DNA of 56,585 nt from Gudongella sp. (GCA_024649995.1 JANKMX010000003.1:1-56585), one strand, 5' to 3'; positions 1 to 9,724 are shown, numbered from the stretch's first letter. Notes: a model not told the origin generated them from the letters alone. A program made the numbers and translations.

Positions 1-76
1 TGGTGCCCAGAGCCGGAATCGAACCAGCGACACGTGGATTTTCAGTCCACTGCTCTACCGACTGAGCTATCTGGGC
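1..76 (-). tRNA. tRNA-Phe (GAA)
   Basis: Reading the minus strand gives a complete cloverleaf. The acceptor stem is GCCCAGA pairing with TCTGGGC, followed by A73 and an encoded CCA at positions 1-3. The anticodon arm is GTGGA / loop CTGAAAA / TCCAC, so the anticodon is GAA (phenylalanine). The T arm is CTGGTTCGATTCCGG. The gene begins exactly at the window edge with the CCA end, so any downstream tRNAs of a cluster would lie outside the window. Confidence 0.97.
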
Positions 77-122
77 AAGTAATCGCACCATTTCTGGCCG
101 ATGTCACAATAGCTAGTATACA

Positions 123-1010
123 TTATTTATTCTTGATTGTCAACAGGATTTTCTCAAGGTCATCCTTGTGGTAATGGTACTTTGTATTGCAAAAATGACA
201 GACCACTTCGCTTTCTCCGTCCTCTTCAATTATATCCTTGATCTCTTTTTCACCAAGACTGATCAGGACCTTCTCTACCTTTTCTGATGAGCAGTCACAT
301 GTATAGCTTACGTCTACACGTTCTGTTGTCTCCATATTGAATTCAGACAGAAGTTCTTCCATTATTTCCTCAGGGGTGTAGCCTTCATCGATCATTGCTG
401 AAAGTGGTCTCGCCTTTTTTAACGATGACTCAATCATGGCTATCTCCTCATCTGTAATGAATGGAAGCAACTGAATGATGAAGCCTCCTGCCGCCTTGCA
501 GGAAAGATCCCTGTCGACCAATACACCCAGCCCTACGGCGGTTGGAATCTGCTCTGATTCACTGTAGAAATTTGCTATATCGTCTCCTATCTCTCCTGTT
601 ACAAGGCTTGTCTGACCAACATAGGGATCTCTCATGCCAACATCCGTTATTGAAATAAATGTGCCATTTTTTCCTACTATTGCACCTACATCCAGCTTCC
701 CTGAGGAGGTTGAGGATGCATCTGCCCCTGGGTTGTCAATCAATCCCTTAACCTCACCTCTATTGTTGGCAACAGCTGTAATGGTTCCCACTGGTCCATC
801 TCCTGACACCTTCAGTGTCAACAGGTCTGTTTCGTTTTTCATTGTGGCACCCATCATAACTCCAGCCGTCAACAATCTACCTAAAGCTGCAGTGGCAGTG
901 GCTGATGTGTTGTGAATCTTTCTTGCCTCATCCACAGTCTCAGTTGTCCTTGCAACAAAAGCTCTAAGTCTTCCTTCTCTATCCATACCTCTAATCATGT
1001 AGTCTTTCAT
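123..1010 (-). CDS. hslO: Hsp33 redox-regulated chaperonin
   Basis: Hsp33 is a cytoplasmic holdase switched on by oxidative stress: four zinc-bound cysteines near the C-terminus form disulfides and release a substrate-binding surface. The 295-residue product shows the C-terminal zinc signature, CDC (CxC) followed about 30 residues later by CHFC (CxxC), and the N-terminal Hsp33 fold (MKDYMIRGMDREGRLRAF). I chose the ATG at 1008-1010 because it follows AAGGGTGATTTT. A longer in-frame reading up to 1064 would run into the 3' end of the upstream methyltransferase gene and lacks a ribosome site. It is probably cotranscribed with that gene (16 bp gap). Confidence 0.95.
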   Translation of the reverse strand: MKDYMIRGMDREGRLRAFVARTTETVDEARKIHNTSATATAALGRLLTAGVMMGATMKNETDLLTLKVSGDGPVGTITAVANNRGEVKGLIDNPGADASSTSSGKLDVGAIVGKNGTFISITDVGMRDPYVGQTSLVTGEIGDDIANFYSESEQIPTAVGLGVLVDRDLSCKAAGGFIIQLLPFITDEEIAMIESSLKKARPLSAMIDEGYTPEEIMEELLSEFNMETTERVDVSYTCDCSSEKVEKVLISLGEKEIKDIIEEDGESEVVCHFCNTKYHYHKDDLEKILLTIKNK

Positions 1011-1026
1011 AAAATCACCCTTAATC

Positions 1027-1767
1027 CTATTTCTTCGCAACAAAGTTAATTCGTTCACTGTCATCTTTTATACCTCTAAAACCAAATGCCTCATATACAA
1101 GGATTTCTGTAAAACCAGCTTCCTTAAGCAATCTATCTATCGTCTCAACACTATAGGCCTTTTCTCTGTGGTGTTCATCAAACCTTCTATACTCACTGCC
1201 ATTATTCGACTGAAAAAATGTCAGGTAGAAGTCACATATTCCTGTATCCTCATGATAATGGTTTTCCCAAGTATAGAAAACATCATCTCTGTCCTCAATA
1301 AAGATGTTGTTACCCAATATCTCACTCAGCTTATACTCAGTATTGATATCAAAGATAAATATCCCGCCATCTTCCAGATGTTCATATACTCTATTGAAGG
1401 TCTTCCTGAGTGAATTCTCCTCCAATATATAATTTATACTGTCACATGCAGAAATAACTGCACCATAGGTCCTATCCATCTTGAATTCTTCCATATCCAT
1501 CTTAAAAAGTCTTTTATTTTTGAAATTTGATAGCTTGTTGTTTGCAATTGCAAGCATTTCATGTGACAAATCAAAGGCATCTATGGAAAACCCTTTTTTT
1601 AGTAATTCCTCAGACAAATTTCCAGTGCCACATGCCATTTCAAGTATGGACGTTTTGCCAATTCCATTATTCTTCAATATTTCCTGAATATATTCGCTCC
1701 AGGCTACATAATCAAAATCATCCATTAACTCATCATATAATAGTGCAAATTCGCCGTAGCTGTTCAT
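1027..1767 (-). CDS. class I SAM-dependent methyltransferase
   Basis: A 246-residue class I methyltransferase. Motif I is ILEMACGTGNLSEELLKKG at about residues 41-59, followed by the acidic strand end DAFDLSHEML that binds the SAM ribose. Then come DMEEF and VISACDSINYI (motifs II/III). The opening YGEFALLYDELMDDFDY is typical of small Bacillota methyltransferases near hslO or nucleotide-salvage genes (YqeM-like). The substrate is not predictable from sequence: small molecule, protein or RNA are all possible. The start at 1767 is ATG. The gene lies 16 bp upstream of hslO on the same strand, so an operon is likely. Confidence 0.85.
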   Translation of the reverse strand: MNSYGEFALLYDELMDDFDYVAWSEYIQEILKNNGIGKTSILEMACGTGNLSEELLKKGFSIDAFDLSHEMLAIANNKLSNFKNKRLFKMDMEEFKMDRTYGAVISACDSINYILEENSLRKTFNRVYEHLEDGGIFIFDINTEYKLSEILGNNIFIEDRDDVFYTWENHYHEDTGICDFYLTFFQSNNGSEYRRFDEHHREKAYSVETIDRLLKEAGFTEILVYEAFGFRGIKDDSERINFVAKK

Positions 1768-1784
1768 AATATTTCACATCCTTC

Positions 1785-2741
1785 TCATATGAGGAAAAAG
1801 TATCTATAGTTCAGAAATACAAAAATCCCTGCTATAACAATAATGGGTGCCCATGAAATCTTATAGCTTTCCATTTCTAGATCTCCAAGTTCCTTATTTG
1901 ATTCTTCTGTGTCCAAGAAATTATCAATTGCTGTTTTATCCTTTACATCGGGAAGATTTCTTAAAAGCAGATACAGTAAAACAAAAGAAAACAGAGCCCA
2001 GCTACCCAACATCACCAAGGTGATTATCAATTGAAGCCCTTCAGGTACCAATGGAGCCTGCTCGGTAATTTCCTGAATGTTCTCCGTAAATCCTGTAAGG
2101 AGAAACCCCAAAGTCAATGCAATCCCATTGTTTATGGTGTGACCCAATATGGAACCGTACAAGCTATTTGTCTTGTATCTTATTATGCCAAGTACTATTC
2201 CTAGAAAAAGTGGTCCAAGCAGGTTAAGTAGATTGAAATGGAACATCCCAAATAGCAAAGCCGATATTAGAATTGCCTGCTTATCTCCCATTCTGGTATA
2301 TGCACTTTGCATTGTGCCCCTGAACATAACCTCTTCACATATTCCTGGAGTGACTGCAATCACTAATAGCCCAATAAGATAATCTGTTAGACTTGTTGGT
2401 ACTGGAACTCCAATCGGCATTGCAGGACTAACTGAATTCACCATTATCAATACTATATAGTTTAGAAATACTGCCATAGGATAAGCAAAAATCATTATGA
2501 AAAATATTTGAATAATCTGTCTGACTGTTATGGGGTGTAAGCCAAGTGCTTTTCTTAATGAGTAACCCCTTGCTTTCAGGTAAACCAGATTCGGCACCAG
2601 AATGAGAATATACTCAGTGATGAGAATTCCAATATAGAGGTCTCTTTGCTGTACCATGGATCCAAATATCAACAATACAAGGCCCAGCACCAGGAAAAGA
2701 ATATTCACTTCATTTATTGTTGGTAAGCTCCTTGCCCTCAT
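1785..2741 (-). CDS. CPBP (CAAX/bacteriocin-processing) family intramembrane metalloprotease
   Basis: A polytopic membrane protein of about 318 residues with about eight hydrophobic segments and the three CPBP (Abi) signatures: EEVMFRG (EExxxR), a downstream helix with FHFNLLN, and GHTINN. These residues coordinate a metal within the membrane. Family members cleave prenylated proteins or small peptides, or confer bacteriocin immunity; no specific substrate is indicated here. A GTG/ATG start near 2777-2786 is possible, but its only ribosome site lies inside the hairpin at 2784-2805. I prefer the ATG at 2739-2741, preceded by GGGGTGGGAATTT. The C-terminus has an extra hydrophilic stretch and a final membrane helix. 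Confidence 0.85.
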   Translation of the reverse strand: MRARSLPTINEVNILFLVLGLVLLIFGSMVQQRDLYIGILITEYILILVPNLVYLKARGYSLRKALGLHPITVRQIIQIFFIMIFAYPMAVFLNYIVLIMVNSVSPAMPIGVPVPTSLTDYLIGLLVIAVTPGICEEVMFRGTMQSAYTRMGDKQAILISALLFGMFHFNLLNLLGPLFLGIVLGIIRYKTNSLYGSILGHTINNGIALTLGFLLTGFTENIQEITEQAPLVPEGLQLIITLVMLGSWALFSFVLLYLLLRNLPDVKDKTAIDNFLDTEESNKELGDLEMESYKISWAPIIVIAGIFVFLNYRYFFLI

Positions 2742-2783
2742 AAATTCCCACCCCATCCTTTGGAAGTAAAGGTCCATTAAATA

Positions 2784-2805
2784 CACCTACAGTCTCCTGT
2801 AGGTG
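2784..2805 (-). terminator. hairpin between hpt and the CPBP gene
   Basis: A perfect 9-bp stem CACCTACAG / CTGTAGGTG closes a GAGA (GNRA-type) tetraloop when read on the minus strand, just downstream of the hpt stop codon. It is followed by TATTTAATGG, a weak U-tract, so it is more likely a partial terminator or mRNA stability element than a full stop. Confidence 0.6.
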
Positions 2806-2814
2806 AAATCATCA

Positions 2815-3339
2815 TTACTCAAATGTAAATATATAAGGGATGTTTCTGAAATAATCCCCGTAATTTAAGCCATATCCCACTATAAAAACATCAGGAATCT
2901 CATATCCTACATAATCAGGGACCAATTCCACCTGTCTTCTGCTTGGTTTGTCAAGCATCACGCAAACCTTAATCGAATCAGGCTCCTTCTCTTCAAGATG
3001 CTCTATAACCTTCTTAAGTGTGTGACCTGTATCAATTATATCATCAACTATCAGTACATCCTTACCCTTAAGACTACCTCTCACGTCCTGAAGAATTTTG
3101 ACAACTCCTGATGAAATTTCTTCATTACCATAGCTTGCTGTGGTCATGAACTCAATCTCCACAGGGATACTCAATTCTCTTGCAAGGTCAGCGGTAAAGA
3201 TGAAACTCCCCCTCAGTAGGGATACAATAACAAGATCTCTATCCTTGTATTGCTTGCTTAATTCCTTTCCCATTTCCTTGACTCTAATATCAATCTCTTC
3301 TCTTGAAAACAGAATTTTTTCTTTCTTGTTATCTATCAA
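2815..3339 (-). CDS. hpt: hypoxanthine phosphoribosyltransferase
   Basis: A purine salvage enzyme converting hypoxanthine (and often guanine) plus PRPP to the nucleotide in the cytoplasm. The 174-residue length is normal. The PRPP-binding loop is VLIVDDIIDTGHTL at about residues 95-108, preceded by SLLRGSFIF and followed by the purine-contact region VPDYVGYEIPDVFIVGYGLNY. The start is TTG at 3337-3339, placed by GGAG eight bases upstream. Its ribosome site overlaps the end of the small ORF at 3355-3480, suggesting translational coupling. Confidence 0.95.
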   Translation of the reverse strand: MIDNKKEKILFSREEIDIRVKEMGKELSKQYKDRDLVIVSLLRGSFIFTADLARELSIPVEIEFMTTASYGNEEISSGVVKILQDVRGSLKGKDVLIVDDIIDTGHTLKKVIEHLEEKEPDSIKVCVMLDKPSRRQVELVPDYVGYEIPDVFIVGYGLNYGDYFRNIPYIFTFE

Positions 3340-3354
3340 GCTATTTTCTCCTTC

Positions 3355-3480
3355 CTATTTAAATTTGTTTCTTAATATATCCTTCAATTCCCTTAACTCC
3401 TTCAAAATTAAATTCAAAGTCAATTGAAGACTTACAACTATTATAAATATTATTGCTCCTATTAGCAACTGTGTATACAT
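3355..3480 (-). CDS. small single-pass membrane protein (41 aa)
   Basis: A short ORF, MYTQLLIGAIIFIIVVSLQL... ending LRNKFK, lies 15 bp upstream of hpt on the same strand. It has one strongly hydrophobic helix at about residues 5-25, then a charged amphipathic tail (KELRELKDILRNKFK). AAAGGA lies nine to ten bases before the ATG at 3478-3480; an ATG nine bases further upstream is too close to that site. The N-out/C-in single-helix plus basic tail is typical of small membrane regulators or assembly factors. No function can be assigned. Confidence 0.55.
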   Translation of the reverse strand: MYTQLLIGAIIFIIVVSLQLTLNLILKELRELKDILRNKFK

Positions 3481-3674
3481 AATAATCATTCCTTTGCATT
3501 AGATATCCTCTGTATACCCTCGTATTGCCTTATACCCATGACATATGATCCTGACTCATTTAAGTATTCATTTTGAATAAATGTCTGGTTACGGTACTTT
3601 GAGCTGTACAAACTATTCATCTATATATTTTTTATGGTATAATCAATTAATCTCATATTTAAAGGGGTGTAAAT

Positions 3675-4217
3675 ATGTTTCAAAACAATACTGAAGAAGT
3701 TGCAAAACAGAAGCTGCTTTTATTATATATTCTAGATGTATCACCAAAATCACTGACCAAGGAAAAGCTTTCTGAGATTTTGATAGATAATTTCAATATG
3801 AATTTCTTCATTATTCAACAATATCTCTCCGAGCTTACATCTGGAGGATTCATAAGTCTTGATATTAATGAAGTTAATCAGGCACTGGTTCTAGAAAAAG
3901 GCGGCTCGGAAACATTGGACTACTTTAAGTCAAAAATAACGGATTCAATGATTTCCAAAGTCCACAAAGTCTTTAACTTAAACTCCTCTGGCAATCCCAT
4001 ACCCATACAAACTGAAGCAAACTCATACCCCAGAAACAATGGGGAGATCAATGTTAATCTAAAGCTCATTGAGATGGAAGAAACAGTCTTCAGCCTCTAT
4101 CTAAGCGTACCAAATCAAGAACAGGCAGCAGTTCTTATGGACAAGTGGAAAAAAACTCCTGATTACTATTACAAATCAATAATCGAACTATTCATAGACA
4201 ATAAACCTACTATTTAG
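3675..4217 (+). CDS. DUF4364 family protein (winged-helix-like)
   Basis: A 180-residue cytoplasmic protein resembling the DUF4364 family of Clostridia. The N-terminal third (KLLLLYILDVSPKSLTKEKL, then FFIIQQYLSELTSGGFI) is a predicted winged helix, followed by a beta-rich C-terminal part. A DNA-binding or small regulatory role is plausible but undemonstrated. The ribosome site AAAGGGGTG lies before the ATG, and TATAAT at 3638-3643 supplies a good -10 box. It is one of the few plus-strand genes, and its stop codon overlaps the end of the convergent folC by 8 bp. Confidence 0.75.
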   Translation: MFQNNTEEVAKQKLLLLYILDVSPKSLTKEKLSEILIDNFNMNFFIIQQYLSELTSGGFISLDINEVNQALVLEKGGSETLDYFKSKITDSMISKVHKVFNLNSSGNPIPIQTEANSYPRNNGEINVNLKLIEMEETVFSLYLSVPNQEQAAVLMDKWKKTPDYYYKSIIELFIDNKPTI

Positions 4218-4232
4218 TTAGTAGGTTTATTG
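4199..4232. terminator. bidirectional hairpin containing both convergent stop codons
   Basis: CAATAAACCTACTA (4199-4212) and TAGTAGGTTTATTG (4219-4232) form a perfect 14-bp stem with a six-base loop. The stop codon of the DUF4364 gene (TAG, 4215-4217) lies in the loop and that of folC (TAG on minus, 4210-4212) lies in the stem. There is no U-tract on either side, so it may act through stability or ribosome-RNAP collision control as much as by intrinsic termination. Confidence 0.6.
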
Positions 4233-5511
4233 CATGGGACCTTACTTCCCCTATCATATAGAGGGATCCTCCAAATAAAATCATATCATTCTTGTGAGCA
4301 AGATCAATGGATTTACGCACAGCTCCTTCGATTGTATTCTCAACGTGTACGTTTGGTTTAATTTTTCTTACCTCTTCCCCTAGGAGCTCTGCCGGTAGTT
4401 TTCTAGGCATATTTACTTCAGTGACTACGACCTCGTCTGCCAAAGGGACAAGCTTCTCAATCATATGGGTGTAATCCTTATCCTTTAAAACACTCATTCC
4501 AAGTATCAGCCTATCATATGGGAACATCTTCACAGCCTCAGCAAGAAGGGTTATTCCTTGCAGATTATGAGCACCGTCAATCAAAAATATCGGGTTCTGT
4601 GAAAGGACCTCAAGTCTTCCCCTCCACTTAGTTTTTAAAAGACCACTTCTCAACTGAGCTTCTGAAAAATTCAGAATACCCCTATCCCTTAATTCCAATA
4701 AAGTGGTGACAGCCAATGCTGCATTCATAACCTGATAATTTCCAAGCATTGAAATCTTAAGATTTTCATATGCGGCCCCCTTATACATGAAATCGAAGGC
4801 ACTTCCTTGATAGGTGCTGGTTATGATCCTAATGTTCTCATCAGGTAACTTCACAAAATCAGCACCCTTTTCATATGCAACTTCCCCTATAACCTTCTCG
4901 GCTTCAATCTCCTGAGGATATGAAACCACAAGACCGTTTTCTTTAATGATACCAGCTTTCTGGTAAGCTATCTCAGCAAGAGTTTTGCCCAATACATCAG
5001 TATGGTCATAGTCAATCGTCGTAATTACTGAGGCAATAGATGATTTAATTACATTGGTGCTATCAAATCTACCCCCTAGACCAACCTCCAGTATCACATA
5101 GTCAACCTTGCTCCTATTAAAATATTCAAATCCAACTGCTGTTACGAGCTCAAATGTAGTCGGATGCTCCATCCCGTCCAGAATCATCCTGTCAGCAGCT
5201 TTCTTTACATCAGAGGTTATCTCCCCCAAAACATCTTCTGGGATGTCCTCACCGTTAATCTGGATCCTCTCAGTGAACCTTTCAAGGTAGGGGGATGTAT
5301 AAAGACCAGCTCTATAGCCAGCTTCCTCAAGGCACTTTGCCAGGTAAGCCGATGTGGAGCCTTTACCGTTTGTGCCACCAACGTGGATATATTTCATGCC
5401 AACATGTGGGTCACCAAGGTGACCCAGCAATGTTCTGATGGAATCAAGACCGAGTCTTGAACCATATTTTTCCTTGTCATTAATATAGGCAAGAGCCTCT
5501 TCGTAGTTCAT
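4210..5511 (-). CDS. folC: bifunctional folylpolyglutamate synthase / dihydrofolate synthase
   Basis: A cytoplasmic Mur-ligase-family enzyme that adds glutamate to (dihydro)folates using ATP. It is 433 residues, the normal size. The P-loop is VGGTNGKGSTSAYLAKCL at about 44-61. The omega-loop/active-site region TTIDYDHTDVLGKTLAEIAYQK carries the Mur-ligase His and Lys, and IFLIDGAHNLQG begins the C-terminal domain. The start ATG at 5511 lies 12 bp after the valS stop, so valS-folC is an operon, an arrangement common in Bacillota. Confidence 0.95.
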   Translation of the reverse strand: MNYEEALAYINDKEKYGSRLGLDSIRTLLGHLGDPHVGMKYIHVGGTNGKGSTSAYLAKCLEEAGYRAGLYTSPYLERFTERIQINGEDIPEDVLGEITSDVKKAADRMILDGMEHPTTFELVTAVGFEYFNRSKVDYVILEVGLGGRFDSTNVIKSSIASVITTIDYDHTDVLGKTLAEIAYQKAGIIKENGLVVSYPQEIEAEKVIGEVAYEKGADFVKLPDENIRIITSTYQGSAFDFMYKGAAYENLKISMLGNYQVMNAALAVTTLLELRDRGILNFSEAQLRSGLLKTKWRGRLEVLSQNPIFLIDGAHNLQGITLLAEAVKMFPYDRLILGMSVLKDKDYTHMIEKLVPLADEVVVTEVNMPRKLPAELLGEEVRKIKPNVHVENTIEGAVRKSIDLAHKNDMILFGGSLYMIGEVRSHAINLLTK

Positions 5512-5523
5512 CTGTTCCTCCTG

Positions 5524-8169
5524 CTATCTCTTAAGTGATTCCAGTCTTTCAAGGACATTCTCCAGCATCTGTGAGTACTTGATCTGCTTCTCCTTTTCTT
5601 CCTCTACAATCTTTGCAGGAGCCTTTGATACAAAGCCCTCATTTGAAAGCTTGGATTTGACTCTTTTTATCTCATCTTCAAGCTTGGATTTCTCTTTTTG
5701 GAGTCTTTCGATTTCCTTATCAAAATCAATCAAATCGCTTAATGGCAAATAAACCTCACAACCATCAAGAACAACTGATATATTGTCATCTCCCAGATTT
5801 CTCTTGTCAACTTCAAATACTATTTCCTCTGCACTTGCTAGAGCCATGAACTTAACCTTTGAATCCTCAATGATAGGCTTCAATGAGTCATTTTCAAGAA
5901 CAAATATCAATTTGGATTTTCTTGAGGGTATAATGTTCATTTCCGCCCTTGCATTTCGAATTCCCTTGATGGCAGTTTTTATGAACTCAATATCCTCCTT
6001 TTCCTTTTGGAATACCAAATCTGTATCAGCCGCAGGCCAGGATTCAACAATCAATGCTTCGCTGCTTCCTGGAAGATGCTGCCATATTTCTTCAGTTATA
6101 AATGGCATAAATGGGTGAAGAAGCTTAAGTGTTTCCTTTAAAACAACAACCAGTACATTCTGTGCTGTTTTTGCAGATTCCTTGTCATCCCCATACAATC
6201 TTGATTTAACCATTTCAATATACCAGTCACAGTAATCTTCCCAAATGAAATCATAAATCCTTTGTCCTGCAAGGCCAATTTCATACTTATCCATATTGTC
6301 CTTGATCTCACCAATAATAGTATGGAGTCTTGTCAATATCCATTTGTCCTCAACCTGCAGATCCATACCTTCAAGGGTTGGCTTCTCCATATTCTCTTCA
6401 AGATTCATCAATACAAATCTTGTCGCATTCCAAAGCTTGTTTGCAAAGTTCCTATTGGCTTCTACCCTATCAATGATAAACCTCATATCATTTCCTGGAG
6501 TGTTCCCAGTTATTAGGGTGAACCTTAAGGCGTCTGATCCATATTCATCTATTATTTCAAGTGGATCGATGCCGTTTCCAAGAGATTTGCTCATTTTCCT
6601 TCCCTCTGAATCCCTTACAAGCCCGGTAAGGAATACATCCTTGAACGGAAGCTCTCCCATTTGTTCAAGACTTGAGAAAATCATTCTGATAACCCAGAAG
6701 AAAATTATGTCGTACCCTGTCACTAGAACATCCGTGGGGAAGAAATATTTAAGGTCTTCAGTATCTTCAGGCCATCCTAGGGTTGAAAATGGCCAAAGCG
6801 CCGATGAGAACCATGTATCCAGGGTATCTGTCTCCTGTCTTATATTGGTGCTTTTACACTTGCTACAACTATTTACATCCTCTCTTGATACAATAATCTC
6901 ACCACAGTCGTCACAATAGTAAACTGGCAATCTGTGTCCCCACCAAAGCTGTCTTGAAATACACCAATCCTTTATATTCTCAAGCCAGTGCACATATACC
7001 TTGCCAAATCTTTCAGGCACAAAGTTTATTTCACCCTTATAGTATGCCTCAAGAGATGGTTTTGCAAGTGGCTCCATCTTAACAAACCATTGTTTTGAGA
7101 TTATTGGCTCTATAACAGTTTTGCATCTTTCACAGTGTCCCACTGCATTATCGTGGTCCTTAACCTCTTTGAGCAATCCCTCTTCATTAAGTTTTTCAGC
7201 AATGGCCTTTCTTGCTGCAAACCTTTCAAGTCCCTTGAATTCTCCTCCGTTTTCATTGATGTATCCGTCTTCATCAATAACTACACATTGACCAAGTCCA
7301 TGTCTGGCACCAACCTCAAAGTCATTGGGGTCATGAGATGGTGTGATTTTTAATGCACCTGTTCCAAACTCCATTTCAACATAATTATCTGCAATTACAG
7401 GTATCTCTCTTCCAACCAAGGGCAATACCACTGTCTTTCCAACCAGATGAGTGTATCTCTCGTCCTCTGGATGTACAGCAACCGCCAGGTCCCCCAGAAT
7501 TGTTTCAGGTCTGGTAGTAGCTATTGTAATGGTTTCATCACTATCCTTAACTGGATAGTTTACATGCCATAGATGCCCATGAGAATCCTCATGGTCAACC
7601 TCAGCATCTGAAATTGCGGTGTGACAGCTTGGACACCAGTTGATTATTCTATCTCCCCTATATATGAGACCCTTGTCATAGAGTCTAACAAAAACCTCTT
7701 CAACTGCATTGCTAAGCATTTCATCAAGTGTGAACCTATCTCTTGTCCAGTCGCAGGAAACTCCAAGTTTTTTTAGCTGATTCTTGATTGTTCCACCATA
7801 AAGGTCGGTCCATTCCCATGCTTCCTTCAGGAAACCTTCCCTTCCAAGTTCATCCTTGCTTCTTCCTTCAGACTTTATTTTCTCAACTACCTTTGCTTCA
7901 GTTGATATGCTTGCATGGTCAGTCCCTGGAAGCCAAAGGGCTGAGTATCCTTCCATGCGCTTCCATCTAATAAGGATATCCTGGATGGTGTTGTTAAGTG
8001 CATGCCCCATATGAAGACTTCCTGTTACGTTTGGAGGCGGCATCATTATGGTGTATGGCTTTTTGTTTTCATCAATTTCCGGAGTGAAATAGCCATTATC
8101 ATTCCAGAAACCATATAAACGATCTTCAAACTCCTTTGGATCATAATTCTTTGGTAAATTTTCTCTCAT
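5524..8169 (-). CDS. valS: valyl-tRNA synthetase
   Basis: Charges tRNA-Val. The 881-residue class Ia synthetase shows [15 protein letters not shown] (HIGH motif) at about 45, a CP1 editing domain ([19 protein letters not shown]), [37 protein letters not shown] (KMSKS), and a C-terminal coiled coil ([20 protein letters not shown]) typical of ValS. The ATG at 8167-8169 follows GGGAGGGAAAAAT. An in-frame extension to 8241 would run into the T-box terminator and is rejected. Expression is controlled by the upstream T-box. Confidence 0.97.
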   Translation of the reverse strand: MRENLPKNYDPKEFEDRLYGFWNDNGYFTPEIDENKKPYTIMMPPPNVTGSLHMGHALNNTIQDILIRWKRMEGYSALWLPGTDHASISTEAKVVEKIKSEGRSKDELGREGFLKEAWEWTDLYGGTIKNQLKKLGVSCDWTRDRFTLDEMLSNAVEEVFVRLYDKGLIYRGDRIINWCPSCHTAISDAEVDHEDSHGHLWHVNYPVKDSDETITIATTRPETILGDLAVAVHPEDERYTHLVGKTVVLPLVGREIPVIADNYVEMEFGTGALKITPSHDPNDFEVGARHGLGQCVVIDEDGYINENGGEFKGLERFAARKAIAEKLNEEGLLKEVKDHDNAVGHCERCKTVIEPIISKQWFVKMEPLAKPSLEAYYKGEINFVPERFGKVYVHWLENIKDWCISRQLWWGHRLPVYYCDDCGEIIVSREDVNSCSKCKSTNIRQETDTLDTWFSSALWPFSTLGWPEDTEDLKYFFPTDVLVTGYDIIFFWVIRMIFSSLEQMGELPFKDVFLTGLVRDSEGRKMSKSLGNGIDPLEIIDEYGSDALRFTLITGNTPGNDMRFIIDRVEANRNFANKLWNATRFVLMNLEENMEKPTLEGMDLQVEDKWILTRLHTIIGEIKDNMDKYEIGLAGQRIYDFIWEDYCDWYIEMVKSRLYGDDKESAKTAQNVLVVVLKETLKLLHPFMPFITEEIWQHLPGSSEALIVESWPAADTDLVFQKEKEDIEFIKTAIKGIRNARAEMNIIPSRKSKLIFVLENDSLKPIIEDSKVKFMALASAEEIVFEVDKRNLGDDNISVVLDGCEVYLPLSDLIDFDKEIERLQKEKSKLEDEIKRVKSKLSNEGFVSKAPAKIVEEEKEKQIKYSQMLENVLERLESLKR

Positions 8170-8195
8170 ATTTTTCCCTCCCTGGCAAAAATTAT

Positions 8196-8416
8196 AAAAA
8201 CCCTTCGTCCTAAAATAAGGACGAAGGGTTCGCGGTACCACCTTAATTCCATGGTTTTACCATGGCTCTTCATTCATAGATAACGGTATCCCGTTCAAAC
8301 CTACTGGTCGTTCGGTCTGAATGTTCGAAAGCTACCTTCATCTGATTCCTGCTTAGGATTTCCCAGCCATGAATCCATTCTCTTTTAAGAGAATCAGATT
8401 ACTCCTCTTTCTCATC
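8196..8416 (-). promoter_or_regulatory. T-box leader for valS (valine)
   Basis: The minus-strand leader carries the T-box core AAGGTGGTACCGCG (8231-8244). The terminator stem is AACCCTTCGTCC / GGACGAAGGGTT (8199-8230) with a T-run ending at 8196. The T-box tetranucleotide UGGU matches an ACCA tRNA end, i.e. the A73 expected for tRNA-Val. On the 3' side of stem I, GAAGGTAGC places a candidate specifier codon GUA (Val) at 8333-8335. The specifier position is my inference from alignment by eye; the core and terminator are seen directly. Confidence 0.93.
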
Positions 8417-8533
8417 ACAAAATATATAGTCACAATTATAGCTATAAAAGGGAAATTTGTCAATGAAGTTTTCTTTAAAGGTTCAAGATATGTCAAATGT
8501 TAGATGATCACGAAGACCAGCTTTCTTGTTATT

Positions 8534-9724
8534 CTAGATTATCTCCTCAGTCTTTAGCTTCTCAATTTCCTCTTCTTCTAGACCCAAAAGCTCTGAATAA
8601 ACATAGTCATTGTACTCTCCAATTTCAGGTATCTTCATTTTTCGATTGCCGGGAGTCTTGGACATTTTATATACTGAACCAGACAGCTTCACCTTACCGG
8701 ATAAAGGCTGCTCAACCTCCACTATCATTTCACGATGCCTAATCTGAGGGTCATTGGCCACCTGCCCAAAGGTGGGCACTTCTGATGTAGGTACCTTGAA
8801 GCTCCGCAGCCGTTCCACAGCATCCCTTACGGTTTTATCCCTCAGCCAATTATCCAGCACCTCTTCAACAGCCTCCATATTCTGAGCTCTCAAGACCCTA
8901 GTTTTAAACCTTTCATCCGCAAGGAGATCTTCCCTGTCCATTGCTCTTAGAACATTTTCCCATTGACCATCAGTAATTGTACAAATGACAACATATCCAT
9001 CCATGGCCTTGTATGAACCAAATGGTGAGGAGCTACTAAGCTTATTCCCCATCCGCTTAGGTTCATCAAGAGTGTCGAAGTAATTTGCCCTGTCAGGGAA
9101 TACCATTGCCCACATTCCATCCTGCATTGATATGTCAACCTGTTGACCCTCTCCTGTCATGTTTCTGTAATGAAGTGCTGCAAGTATTGCTATAACAGCA
9201 TTATAGCCCCCCATATAGTCTGCCAGTGATACACCAACCTTAAGTGGTTCACCATCCCTATAACCAGTTACACTCATCAATCCACCCATAGCCTGACCTA
9301 CCATGTCATAGGTAACCTCGTCTTTTCTTGGCCCAGTCTGACCGAAGCCTGAAATAGATGCAAAAATAATTCCTGGATTGAGCCCACTTGCCTCTTCATA
9401 GCCCAACCCCAGTTTATCCAGGACTCCAGGCGCAAAATTCTCTACAATTATATCACAATCAGCGGCCAATTTTTTTGCAAGCTCCAAGCCGCCTGGGTTC
9501 TTTAAATTCAAAGTAATACTCTTCTTACCTCTATTATAGGATAAGAATTGGTATGATTCTCCTGAGGGAGTCATCGGTGCTGCTTTTCTTTCTGGTTCAC
9601 CGGTGCCAGGCCTTTCCACCTTTATTACTTCGGCACCCAACTCACACAACACGGAAGTACAATGTGGACCAGATAAATACTGTGTGAAATCCAAAACCCT
9701 AATTCCTTCCAACGCCTTCTTCAT
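8534..9724 (-). CDS. family III CoA-transferase (CaiB/BaiF)
   Basis: A 396-residue class III CoA-transferase. Members exchange CoA between acyl-CoA and a free carboxylic acid through an Asp-bound intermediate. Family marks: GIRVLDFTQYLSGPHCTSVL, ELGAEVIKVERPGTGEPER, NRGKKSITLNLKNPGG, and the catalytic-Asp region YDMVGQAMGGLMSVTGY. Substrates include carnitine, formate/oxalate, succinate and aromatic acids; the sequence does not choose. It lies downstream of pgsA and the sigma-54 activator on the same strand, so it could activate the acid handled by the neighbouring regulon (inference). AGGAGATTGAGGT precedes the ATG. Confidence 0.88.
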   Translation of the reverse strand: MKKALEGIRVLDFTQYLSGPHCTSVLCELGAEVIKVERPGTGEPERKAAPMTPSGESYQFLSYNRGKKSITLNLKNPGGLELAKKLAADCDIIVENFAPGVLDKLGLGYEEASGLNPGIIFASISGFGQTGPRKDEVTYDMVGQAMGGLMSVTGYRDGEPLKVGVSLADYMGGYNAVIAILAALHYRNMTGEGQQVDISMQDGMWAMVFPDRANYFDTLDEPKRMGNKLSSSSPFGSYKAMDGYVVICTITDGQWENVLRAMDREDLLADERFKTRVLRAQNMEAVEEVLDNWLRDKTVRDAVERLRSFKVPTSEVPTFGQVANDPQIRHREMIVEVEQPLSGKVKLSGSVYKMSKTPGNRKMKIPEIGEYNDYVYSELLGLEEEEIEKLKTEEII

